The notes below the pieces were generated by a model. The model saw only the letters and a list, made by a program, of their open reading frames with translations, made no database searches and had not been told where the DNA came from. Positions 12,429 to 22,935 of a stretch of DNA of 64,000 nt are shown here, piece by piece (the first letter of the stretch is position 1; each line of letters starts with the position of its first letter). The stretch is from the NCBI GenBank assembly GCA_963682095.1, contig OY821755.1, positions 26,156,010 through 26,220,009 of the forward strand. Direction: 5' to 3'. The translations under genes and the position numbers were made by a program. This stretch comes from Potentilla sterilis. Lineage: Eukaryota > Streptophyta > Magnoliopsida > Rosales > Rosaceae.

Positions 12429-12886
12429 TGACAGGACCCGAACCAGATTTCACCCTGAAACCCGGATAAGATCCTGCGGGGACTATCTTAAGATTAACTC
12501 TATCGATAAATCGCTAAGCCAATCTTAAGATAGAAAACCCTAAAACCTGCAACAAATAAAACACTTCTAAATTCCAATTCCAAACGAAACACCTGGAGCC
12601 ACCTGCTCCCCAAATCACAACAACCGCCATAATAAACTCAAAATCAAACTCAATTACTCACAAGTAATCAGAGCAATCTAAAACAATGAAGTGGAATTAC
12701 AAATAGAAATAGAACAAGAACTTATAATAATAAGGGATCACGGATCCCACCTAGCGGAAGCAGCAAGGATGACAGCTATGCCTCGACTCCGAGTACTCTT
12801 GACCTCTGATTATTACTCTGCACACTGGGCGATTTAAATCGAAGGGCCCAGGGGAAAGTAATTTAAAAACGTTAGAGTGAGTGGAT
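12429..12886 (-). repeat. Left arm of large inverted repeat (LTR 3' end)
   Basis: The terminal 458 bp of the Tekay-like LTR in minus orientation, ending TGACAGGACCC at 12429. Its reverse complement recurs at 14095-14550 with few differences. Homology stops at GTGGAT (12881-12886). Confidence 0.9.
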
Positions 12887-13051
12887 TTTTATTTTAAATA
12901 AATGCATGCATAATTTTTTTAATGAAATGAAGTTTATTTCTAATAAATGATTTGAGAAGATAATAATTTAAATAATTAAATGATATGATATTTAAATAAA
13001 TATGTTTTGGGGTTATATTTTTACTACGATTTTAGTAGTACGTGATTTTAT

Positions 13052-13333
13052 CTGGAAACGAGGTTTCCGGAAATAATATGTTTTTAATTGTTTATAATTG
13101 ATCGTACTGAAAAGTTTTAATGGTATTTAAATGAAATGACCGGAAATGAGATTTCCGGAAATAGTAGGATTCGATAAATCATACTTAATTGTTTTATTGT
13201 ATTTTATATTTGTACGACCGGGAATAAGATTTCCGGGGAGTTTATCATTTCATTATTTGTGATTTTCTACATGTGAGATGTCGAAGTTATATATTATTTT
13301 CGATATTTATTTTATGACATGTGGGACATGTCG

Positions 13334-13382
<49 letters not shown>

Positions 13383-14001
13383 TTTTGAGGCAACGAGTTT
13401 ATGTGATTATATATATATGAGCCTCAGGGATACGGTCGGGGACCGTACGGATTTATGATATATAAGGGGATACGTAATTTTCGGTTTTGTTTTCGGATTT
13501 TCACCATATCAGGGTCCAGATATATATTGATGCTAGCTAGCTTATTAACCTCATCCCACGCGAGGTGACGACTTGACCATATAGGTCAGATTCACGCTCG
13601 GTGGTCGACGGAGTGTGGTGTAGAGGTTTAGCGTGGGACGCTATAGAGAGTTTTGGAGGCTCTGACCCTTAGTCTTGGAGGCTACTATTAAATGGTGGTA
13701 ATGACGTTCCCCTATTTTATTATATGATATGACCAATGGGATTGGTCAGGATATTATATCATTTGGGTTTCGGGAATATTTCTCTATGAGACTTTCTGTT
13801 ATTTAATAAATTCCTGAACCAGCGGGGCTGGGGTTTTTATGCGACCAATGAGATTAGTCGAGAAACATCACAAATGGTTTTCAAAAGTATATTGTTTTTG
13901 AATACATATAAAAAGAATAATTATTTATTTATTTGATTTTATATCAGCGGGGCTGATGATTTTTAAATATGATTTTTTTTATAAAACGTGGGACGTTTTA
14001 T
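13052..14001 (+). repeat. Array of 11 short triloop hairpins
   Basis: Eleven small palindromes with unrelated stems of 5-9 bp and a three-base purine loop lie at 13052-13070, 13140-13158, 13218-13236, 13316-13332, 13431-13447, 13629-13643, 13731-13747, 13819-13831, 13842-13860, 13943-13957 and 13981-14001. Examples: GACCAAT-GGG-ATTGGTC, TACGGTC-GGG-GACCGTA, CCGGAAAT-GAG-ATTTCCGG. Seven of the loops are GGG, three GAG, one AAG. The three at the left recur in the other LTR copy at 6994-7012, 7072-7090 and 7156-7174. Confidence 0.8.
13338..13381. repeat. (TA)22 microsatellite
   Basis: An uninterrupted run of alternating T and A, about 44 bp, inside the LTR. Confidence 0.95.
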
Positions 14002-14094
14002 TTATAATGCATGCACTGTGGTTTTATTTCTAAAACTCTGGGAAAGTAATATAATACTTTCATTCAAAGTACTATATTAAATTATATTATTTTT

Positions 14095-14550
14095 ATCCAC
14101 TCACTCTAACGTTTTTAAATTACTTTCCCCTGGGCCCTTCGATTTAAATCGCCCAGTGTGCAGAGTAATAGTCAGAGGTCAAGAGTACTCGGAGTCGAGG
14201 CATAGCTGTCATCCTTGTTGCTTCCGCTAGGTGGGATCCGCGATCCCTTATTATTATAAGTTCTTGTTCTATTTCTATTTGTAATTTCAGTTCATTATTT
14301 TAGATTGCTGATTACTTGTGAGTAATTGAGTTTGATTTTGAGTTTATTGTGGCGATTGTTGTGATTTGGGGAGCAGGTGGCTCCAGGTGTTTCGTTTGGA
14401 ACTGGAATTTAGAAGTGTTTTATTTGTTGCAGGTTTTAGGGTTGTCTATCTTAAGATTGACTTAGCGATTTATCGATAGAGTTAATCTTAAGGTAGTCCC
14501 CGCAGGATCTTATCCGGGTTTCAGGGTGAAATCTGGTTCGGGTCCTGTCA
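14095..14550 (+). repeat. Right arm of large inverted repeat (LTR 3' end)
   Basis: Plus-strand copy of the LTR's last 456 bp, ending GGGTCCTGTCA at 14550. No PBS follows; the sequence passes directly into Athila-type LTR sequence. One LTR end therefore points outward at each side of the loop. Confidence 0.9.
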
Positions 14551-14765
14551 ACGTTAGTAGTATATCGTAAGTAGAGATCGTTCTAGCCGGGGATTAAGGG
14601 TACCTGAAATATTCAAAGGTTAAACACATATTCACACACATTTATATACATTGAAACATTGAAACGAAACAAAGGGGGGAGTTAAGATTGAATCGGCAGC
14701 AAGGCTGCCCCTAAACCTAGACACGAAATTGAAAACCTAAAACTAATATTTACAAGTGATCATAG
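14551..14765 (-). repeat. Inverted LTR tail of E1
   Basis: The reverse complement contains GTAAATATTAGTTTTAGGTT and ATCCCCGGCTAGAACGATC, aligning with 15540-15700 of the same LTR. The join to plus-oriented LTR falls at about 14760-14775. Confidence 0.75.
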
Positions 14766-15772
14766 TCGAGTTCATCCTTTGCCGAAGTTCTTCAAGGTTT
14801 TTCTAAAGTGTGATTCGACTAAAATCTTAGCTCTTTAATTTTCTGTATGAATTGCGATTTAATGATGAATGATTTGTTGGATTACAGTTTTCGGTTTGTA
14901 TGTTTTATTATGGATTTCTGAAATTTATTCATGGTTTATGTATTATTTCCGAAAAATCCATTCAGGGTTTGTGTATGAGTTTCGAATTACTTTATGTATG
15001 TGATTTCGTATTTAATTGGTTTAGGGCAGTAGGATTTCATGTATGTTCTTGATGTTATTTGATTAATTTTCATGAGTTCGTGCATCACAAATCGTGTGCT
15101 TAAGGGCTGACTTTGTGGCTTCTCCTTGGGTACCGATTTTATCTACCAAAATAATTTGGATTACTTCATACGCTGAGTTTATGTGATTTAGATTGTTTAT
15201 TAGGGCGGTTATAACCATGAAAATTTACATGTTAAAGCCAGGTGAGGTGACACCTTACTTGTTGCATGTGTCTAATTTGACTTATTGTGCTTATGTGTTC
15301 TTCGTGTTTACCTTCGACGCTGAGTGTTTGTAAACTGATTAGCACTATGTTTAGGATTATATGCTGAGTTAATTCTAAATAATTAAGAAGTCTTAACGAT
15401 TAGATGAACCGCTGAGAGCTCTAATTAGAATTGGAATTAAATTTGTCTAAGTGCTATGTGAAATATTGCTGCCTTGAATCTTTTATTTCGATTAATGCAT
15501 GTGTAAAGTGATTTCGTGTTATGTGTTCTTGTGGAGAAGATGATCATATGTAAATAATAGTTTTAGGTTTATTTTCGTTACATTTAGTAGTTGATTAGAT
15601 ACAAATCTCAACCCCCCATATGATTATGTAATGCTTTGTGTGAATTAAATGCCCTTGATTTCCCCGGATAAAATGATCCCTACTTGTCAATACTACACTC
15701 GACACAAGAAGGGTAATATATGTATGAGATTATTTTGCAGGTACAAATTGTGCTCGTAATATGGTCGCATCA
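14766..15772 (+). repeat. E1 LTR, 3' portion
   Basis: Ends ...TATGGTCGCATCA immediately before the PBS spacer. The U3 half and promoter are missing. It carries the hexamer GCTGAG four times (15172, 15319, 15363, 15411) at places where other LTR subfamilies carry other motifs. Confidence 0.8.
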
Positions 15773-15777
15773 ATTTT

Positions 15778-15795
15778 TGGCGCCGTTGCCGGGGA
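15778..15795 (+). other. PBS of E1, tRNA-Asp type
   Basis: Exact TGGCGCCGTTGCCGGGGA, five bases after the LTR end. Confidence 0.9.
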
Positions 15796-16327
15796 AATTA
15801 AAATTGTTTAATTTGATGAAGTGTTACTTTGTAACAATTGTTTATATGTTTATTTGTTCATATTTTGGATTGTTTAAACATTATAGTTTTCGGTTTTGTA
15901 TAATAAGTTTTTCGGAATTGTAATAACTTAAGTAGGTTTTAGTTTTTGGTTTTTCAATATTGCCGAAATTTATATGATTTATCATGTGATATATGTTTGT
16001 TACACTTAGTTAAATTTCTAGAAGTGTAAAGGTTTATTTGTGTTTGATTTACTTTGGTTTTCGAGGGGAAGAAGGAATAGGTAAGGTCTCTATTGTCAAT
16101 TTATAGCCTTAACCCTTCATATGAATGATGCCTTGGCAGATCCGCCTTTTATGTAGATTGGGAAACGGGCCCTGCTCTATAATGGAATTGTTCCATTGTT
16201 GGCCCCCCACTCATACGAGCGACGACTTGGCAAATCCATTTTTATGAGGTTGAGGGCGGCTTTTATTAGATAATAGTGGTACTGTCAACACAATATTCCA
16301 AACTGAGTAAGGGGCAAAAAGGTTCGC
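15796..16327 (+). other. Leader remnant of E1
   Basis: Non-coding. It has the leader landmarks AATAGGTAAGGTC (a good splice donor sequence, about 16076) and GAGGTTGAGGGCGGCTTTTA (about 16246), then stops at ...GGTTCGC where LTR1 begins. Confidence 0.8.
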
Positions 16328-18754
16328 TGATAGGAGCACAATGTGCGACGATATTATATGCATATGCCCTGGTTTATGCTTTGTTTAACCCTTATTTGTC
16401 TAAGATTGAGTCATAATATAGCTTAATGTCATTTTGGTAGAGTTTTGGAAAAATGTGCTTAATAATCAGAAAAACGACTAAGTATAGAAATCTGAGGAAA
16501 AAGTGCAAAATATGTTGTTTTCGAGATTTTGAGGGCTGTGTTTGACTGACCTATTATTTTCCAAATTTGCTGAAATCTGGTATGCATGTTATTGGCTTGC
16601 TAATGGGTTGTGTGTCAAAAAGTCAGATCAATCGGAGTTTGGAAAGTTACTTAAAAGATGGCTGCAACTTGGCAGTCCGAGCAAAGATCACCAGGGACTT
16701 TCAGGAATTTTCCTGGGACTGTGTCCCAACTTCAAAAATTTATTCCCGATGTTTCATAAGGAATTTGATCAATCCCTTTTAGATGGAGGAAGCTCTATGT
16801 GTCTAGTTTATCTGAGACTTGGAATCGCATCAATCGGATCTCCGAGGAGGGAGATATGCCAAAGTTACTAAAGCAAGGTCATTCCAGCCGATTTCAAGAA
16901 GTCTCTGCCTCTTTTCCTTGATTTCTATTTTGATGGACATTTGGTGTACAAGTGCATATTTGAAGTTTGTCCAAGCTTATATAAGGTTAGAGGAAGACAT
17001 TGAGACAAGGCATTGAAGAAAAATACAAAAAAAAAAAAGAGTTCTCCTAGTCAAGTTAGGAGAAGCTGCCGGAAAAAGGGAGATTTGTGCCGATTTGCAT
17101 TCTTGGCGTGCCAGGCATTTTCGATGGACCAAGGCTGCTAAATGAAGACATCAAGCCCACATTTGAAGTCCATGAAGATATGAAGCCCAAGCCTTGAAGA
17201 AAATTCAGAAAAAGATGTCCAAGAATGCAATAATTATTCAACAAGGAAACATAAACCAACTAGGAAAAGATTTTCTTCCCCTTGTTGTGGCCGGCAACCG
17301 TAGCAGTTTTTCCTCTATATATAGCCAACTTTTACACAGAAAAAGTCGTCACATTCCAAAGCAAAAATCTAGCCAAAGATTTACCTAAATTTCCCAAAAG
17401 TTCTACACAAAAACCTTAGCCAAAACCACCTCCACCACACCCAAAGTTCTTGCCGGACCTTGGTTCTTTTGCTGCCGACACTACCACTGCCGAGCAGCAG
17501 CCTCCATCCGATCACCACCATCCGCCGGATCCACACCAAGACGAAGTCTCCAAGGTTTCTAATGTGTGATCCACTCCCTACTCTTGGTTATGTAATTTTT
17601 GTTGTAGCTATGTTAAGCTTTGTCTATGAAGTTAGCATGAATTCTTGGTTTCAAACTCTATGTCTATGTATTGTTTGGAGTGAAATTTGGTTTTATGATT
17701 TGTATGTTCAATTTTTTTTCTTTATCTTTAAGTGGTATTTGGATGTAAGAATACGGATTGCATGCTAAAGAGTAAGGAAAATATATGATGAACTAGTAAT
17801 TAGGATTTTCGGCAAAGATATGTGTTAAATTGATTTTAGGGTTTTCTTGACTTGTTCTTTAAATTCGTGTGCTTAAAGATTGGTAGTCTATGTAAGTGCA
17901 ATGCGTAGATTATTAATCTCATTAGCCGAAAATTAATATGGATTAAGTAATCAACGAGTTACTTTGTTTGTGTTGTTTTTCACGATGGTTAGAGTAATTT
18001 AAATGAATATGCTTATTGATAAGAAGAGTGACGCCTTACTATATTGACTTGTTTCCAACTAAAGAAAAAGACTTTGTGCTTAATTACTTGTCATGTTTGT
18101 TTACGTCGGTTAGAATATTCAAAGATGACTAGTATAATTTTAAGGTTAGGCGGTTAGTCACTTAAAATACATGAGGAGTCTTAATCAATTAGTAGTGCCG
18201 GTTAGGAGCTAATTGGGTTGGAGTTAAGTTGAGTCTAGAACGCTTTAATACCTTGCCGTGAGTCCTATTTGCTTGTTTGTTATGTGTTTTGATTGCTTTC
18301 GTGTTAGTGCTTTGTGGAAGAATGTCGACCAAACTTGTATATAGTAATTTAGGATTTTTAATTTCAGTGTTTTATTGCATGTGTTAGTTAGAGGCAGTAA
18401 TAGGCCGCCGACCCTAGGATTTTTATGTTTCATGTTTCGTGATTTTTGTTTGTGTGCCGTACCCTAGTAGAGAAGATGCATGTGTTTGTGTTTTCGTGTT
18501 ATGTGTTCTTGTGGAGAAGATGATCATATGTAAATAATAATTTTAGGTTTAATTTTCGTTACATATAGATGTTTAGATACACTTTCCAAACTCCCCCATA
18601 TTTATTTATAATGCTTTTTGAGAATTAAATGCCCTTGATTTCCCCAGATAGAACGATCCCTACTTGTCAATACTACACTCGACACAAGAAGGGTAATATA
18701 TATGTATGAGATTATTTTGCAGGTACAAATTGTGCACGTATTATGGTCGCATCA
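16328..18754 (+). repeat. LTR1, divergent Athila-type LTR (2427 bp)
   Basis: Runs from TGATAGGAGCACAATGTGCG to ...GGTCGCATCA. TATATATA lies at 17315-17322. It is followed not by a PBS but by the 3' end of an internal region. It is clearly diverged from LTR2 (many substitutions in the first 200 bp), so the two did not arise as one LTR pair. CGGTTAG occurs at 18107, 18151 and 18199. Confidence 0.88.
17315..17322 (+). promoter_or_regulatory. TATA box of LTR1
   Basis: TCCTCTATATATAGCC, at the position occupied by the TATA box in the sister LTRs. Confidence 0.7.
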
Positions 18755-19320
18755 CAAGACTTGGTAAAGCCTATTATCATGGAATTGTAACTTGGAGTGC
18801 TGTTGTGAAACAAGTGTGGGGTGAACTTAGCATTGTTTATAAATTGATGAATGTCGTGCCTAAAATAAAAGAAAAGAAAAACAATTCGGACAGAAAAATA
18901 CAAGGAGAAAAATGTTAGTCCGAAACAAAAGAAAAAGGAAGGCACGGTTTCAAAGTGATTTTTGCTAAGTTGATTGTGAAATTGGAGTTTGTTTGAAAAT
19001 TGAAGGTGTATCATTGTATACATGACCTTTGTGAAATTGGAGTGAATATTGCCATATCATGAGTGAAAAGAAGAGAGTAGGCCTAGTGAGGAGGATTAAA
19101 TTAACTTAACATATTTACATGCTTATTTTCTCACTTCTTATTTGTTCATGCCATGAAACATGTCTATGACGCTTGCGATTATTGCGCTTACATTTGGAAA
19201 TGCTTAACTTGAAAGCTATGTGTTTATAAAGATCCTGAGACAATCATTTAAGGGCAGTAGTTTTAGTAGAGTCTTGTATTTAGTTTGCTAGGGACTAGCA
19301 AATGATAAGTGTGGGGTAGT
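18755..19320 (+). other. Internal 3' remnant with polypurine tract between LTR1 and LTR2
   Basis: Starts CAAGACTTGGTAAA, matching the non-coding 3' region of complete copies (compare about 35899). It keeps landmarks such as CATATCATGAGTGAAAAG and ends AAGTGTGGGGTAGT against LTR2. PBS, leader, gag and pol are all missing. ORFs here (18706-19023) are not genes. Confidence 0.85.
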
Positions 19321-20390
19321 TGATAGGAGCACAATGTGCGACGTTATTAATGTGTTATTATCCCTTATTTATGCTTTGTTAAGTCTATTTAGAGTAAGAT
19401 AGAGTCATAATATAGTTTAGTGTCCCTTTGGTAGAGTTTTGGAGAAAATGTGCTTAATTGTCAGAAAAACGACTAAGTATAGAAATCTGAGGAAAAAGTG
19501 CAAAATATGTTGTTTTCGTGATTTTGAGGCTTGTGTTTGATTGACTTATACTTTTCCAAATTTGATGAAATTTGGTAGGCATATAATTGGAAAGCGGTAG
19601 TGTATTGTATCAAAAATTTAGATCAATTGGAGCTTGCGAAGTCACCCAAAAGATGGCTGCAACTTGGCAGTTTGAACAAAGATCACCAGGGACTAACAGG
19701 ATTTTCCTGGAACTGTATCCTGACTTCCAGAATTTATGCCAAACGATCCACAAGGAACTAGGAGGCGAATCATATATCGATGGAAAGCTGTGTGTGTCTA
19801 GTTTCATATGAAATTAGAATCGCAGCAAAAGCTCTCTTGAGGAAGGAGTTATGCCGGTTGGATTACACGAAGGTCAATCTACCGAGAAGGAAAATCTATT
19901 TCCTGCCGAAAGACAAAAGCTTTCCCGGTCCACCAAGGAGAACTTTCGGTTGCTTCATGAATTATTTATCCAACAAGGGATGAGCTGAGTCCATCAAGAA
20001 GTCCATGAAGCAATGATCCATGAAGAAAATCAGAAGAGATAATTCAGAAAAAGGGGAAGAAAATCGGAAGAGATAATTCAGAAAAAGAGGAAGAAAAAGT
20101 GCAAATCCTAATTAAATTCGGCAGAATTCCTGTGCACGTCTCTCAACTTCCACGGACTCTCCCGGACAGCTCACTTTGAACCAGATGACGTGCCATATAT
20201 GGATGGAAAGCTACGGGAGTCTAGTTTCCAACCCAATTGGAACCAATTCAATATCTATTTTTTAAAGAAAGATATTCCGTAATCTTCACTCGAAGGTCAA
20301 ATCTGCCAGTAGGATAAGTTTGAGAAAAACTAGGTTTTGTGAACCCTAGTTGCTGCTGAAACCCTACCTTCTTTGTCCTCTATATATAAC

Positions 20391-20398
20391 CAAGTTTT
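20391..20398 (+). promoter_or_regulatory. TATA box of LTR2
   Basis: CCTCTATATATAACC, at the same relative place as in LTR1. Confidence 0.7.
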
Positions 20399-21449
20399 AC
20401 ACAGAAAAATATCATCTCATCTCTCACCTTTAAGCTGCCAAAGCTCTGCCGAAATTCCTCCACCATATCCAAAGAAAAATACTAGCCAAATCCCCTTCAC
20501 CACTACACTCAAATCGCATCCTTCATCACCATTGGATCATCTTTGCCGAAAGCTTCCTTGAAGGTTTCTTAAAGTGTGATCAACTCTTCTTCCATGGCTT
20601 TTATTTTTCTGTACAATTACATTACTTTGTCTATGAAGTTTGTAAGGATTTGTGGATGTTTGATTGGTTTTATTAGTCTGAATTTAGACTTTCGAATATG
20701 CATGTTTGATGTTTGATTTCCGATTTCTGTTCTTAACATGTTTCGAAATTTAATCAGGTTTTGTATTTAAATTTCGCAAGTTCTCTTGATTTTGTTTTGG
20801 TTTATTTTCTGAATTCGTATGCACAACAAGTTGTATATTTGAGGGCAGCCATGGCCATGGCTGATTCTTGGGTGTATGCTTCTTGTTGCCAAATTTGTAT
20901 GAGGTAAATTATATATGGTTTATCTTGTATGAATTCCAAGGGTAGAGTAATTCTGAAAATATGCATGATAATGGGGTGAGGTGACGCCATACTTGTTACT
21001 TGTTTCCAATTCGACTCATTGTGATTATGTGTTTCTTGGTTTAATTTCTACACGAAGTGTCTTTAAACTGATTAGCACTATGTTTAGGATTACGCACGAA
21101 GCTGGTTCTAAATAATTAAGGAGTTTTGCTAATTAGATGAACCACGAAGGGCTCTAATTAAATTGGAACTAAAATACTTTCTTTGAGACTTGCTGAATTT
21201 TATGTTATGATTCCTCGTTTGATTTTGTTACATGTTATGTTAGTTTTGTGTAATTTGTATTGTGTGAAAGATGATGATCATGTGTAAATAATAGTTTAAG
21301 TTTTTATTTCTTTTATTTTCAATAATTTTCAGTAGGTTTAGATACAAATTTTCAATCCCCCTTTATTATGTAATACTTCATGAGATTAAATGCCCTTGAT
21401 TTCCCCGGATAGAACTATCCATACTTGTCAATACTACACTCGACACAAG

Positions 21450-21577
21450 AAGGGTAATATATGTATGAGACTATTTTACAGGTACAAATTGTGCACGTAA
21501 TTTGGTCCCATCAAAGGGTAATATATGTATGAGATTATTTTACAGGTACAAATTGTGCACGTAATTTGGTCTCATCA
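21450..21577 (+). repeat. 64-bp tandem duplication of the LTR2 end
   Basis: Units 21450-21513 and 21514-21577 both begin AAGGGTAATATATGTATGAG and end TCATCA. They differ at few bases (for example GGTCCCATCA against GGTCTCATCA). Confidence 0.92.
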
Positions 21578-21582
21578 ATTTT

Positions 21583-21600
21583 TGGCACCGTTGCCGGGGA
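21583..21600 (+). other. PBS of element C, one base changed
   Basis: TGGCACCGTTGCCGGGGA differs from the other PBSs by G to A in the GCGCC core, a typical CpG decay. Confidence 0.85.
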
Positions 21601-22935
21601 ATATTATAACTATTTGATTCATGTTGTGTTACTTTTATCATCGTATATTTCGAATTGTTTATAATTTTTCTAATGTTTTCAGTTTTGTATAATTTTAATT
21701 TTTGGACTTGTTTAAATTTTTCTTTAAGTTTTCGGGTTTGTAATAGTAATTAGGGTTTCGATTTTTTTTGTTTTATAATTGTTGCCGGAATTTTTGAGTT
21801 ATCATGTGATATATGTTTGTGACACCTAGTTAAATTGCTAGAATTCTAAAGGTTTATTTGTGTTTTATTTACTTTGGTTTTTTAGGGAAAGAAGGAATGG
21901 GTAAGGTCGCTATTGTCAATTTATAGGCTTAACCCTTCATACGAATGATGCCTTAGCAAATCCGCTTTTATGAACAACCGGGAAACAGGGTAGTGCCCTC
22001 TCAACTCATACGAGCGATGTTTTGGCAAATCCATTTTTATAAGGTTGAGGGCGGCTTTTATTAGACAATAGTGGTACTGTCAACACATTATTCCAAACTG
22101 AGTAAGGGGAAAAAAAGTTCGCCTATTAGTTCGTTTGTCTCTATTATGTTGTCAAAGTTTGTTTAACTAGATCTCAAGAGCCATAGACAGTTATCTCTTC
22201 TCTGTGAAGGGGGCGATAGGGAGTTCGCTCTCCGTGGTAACCAACAACGAGTCTTGCCTTGCTCCATGATAGAACTTTCGTTCTAGCCTTCTGAAACCAC
22301 GGAATTTTGTGTCTAGACGATAGCACCTAGGCCGCACGACCGCCGAGCTTCAAAAGTTAAAGTAGATTGAGTACGAGTATGTCTTAAAGCTTGAATTAAA
22401 ATGTTACCTTTAATTTTTAAGGTATATCGGATAAAAGTATGATACTACCTTAGACTCTTTCAGCCCATTGCACTGTTATCTCCTCTGCTCCGTACCTCGA
22501 ATTTTAAAGTTTTGAATAAAAGCAATTAGACACTAAGTGTTCGACATGTTTATTATGCTTTGATATTTTTCGGAATTATTGCAAAATTGAGTTCGAATTC
22601 CTTATTATTTGTTAACTCGAGTTCTTATTTACTTGTAATTTTGTGATACTTATACATTATTTGTTATATACTTGTTCGAAATTTTTGTGATAGTAATACT
22701 TTGTTTTTGTTTTATACTTCAATAATCATTTCTATTTGTTTACTCTCATACGTTGTTGATGTAAAATTCGTTACTTATTTGTTTTGTTAACACTTCGTTA
22801 CTTATTTGTTTTGATAACACTAATTCATTTTACTACACCCTAACTCTAACTATGCATCATATTTTTGCTTTTATTTTGAATTCCTTACCTAAACACTTGA
22901 TCTTCAAATTTTCAGGTACATGAATAATTTTGTAC
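21601..22935 (+). other. Leader of element C (single-module form)
   Basis: 1.3 kb, non-coding. It holds one copy of the module that is doubled in types 1, 2 and A: ATCTCCTCTGCTCCGTACCT occurs once, near 22480. A splice-donor-like GGGTAAGG is at 21899-21906 and an acceptor-like TTTTCAG at 22909-22915 just before gag. Confidence 0.8.

Larger units (their letters stand above)
6953..12886 (-). mobile_element. Decayed chromovirus (Tekay-like) Ty3/gypsy element
   Basis: Minus-strand order: initiator-Met PBS beside an LTR end at 12429, a damaged 3.7-kb internal region, a purine-rich tract, and a 3' LTR starting TGATACCACCCGAAC at 8752 that is cut at 6953 by element A. The internal region is shorter than the roughly 5 kb usual for a complete element, so pieces are missing. 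The 5' LTR is rearranged: only its last 458 bp (12886-12429) read in the expected direction. Confidence 0.85.
12887..14094 (+). repeat. Central LTR segment between the inverted arms
   Basis: 1.2 kb without a gene. Its first 400 bp matches the minus strand of the 3' LTR (6953-7345), so here the LTR reads in plus orientation, opposite to the left arm. It contains a (TA)22 tract and a series of short hairpins with GGG or GAG loops. Confidence 0.8.
14551..16327 (+). mobile_element. Athila-type fragment E1 (rearranged LTR, PBS, leader)
   Basis: An inverted LTR tail (14551 to about 14765) joins a plus-strand LTR 3' portion (to 15772), then PBS and 532 bases of leader. It is cut at 16328 by the start of LTR1. 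No coding sequence survives here. Confidence 0.8.
19321..21577 (+). repeat. LTR2, 5' LTR of element C (about 2257 bp)
   Basis: TGATAGGAGCACAATGTGCG to ...GGTCTCATCA. TATATATA is at 20391-20398. Its last 64 bases are tandemly doubled, so two LTR ends (21513 and 21577) follow one another. CACGAAG occurs at 21051, 21095 and 21143. Confidence 0.88.

Noticed and set aside
16323..16327. TTCGC as a target duplication for LTR1
   Set aside because: The same five bases do not follow LTR1 (CAAGA) or LTR2 (ATTTT), so a clean insertion cannot be shown.
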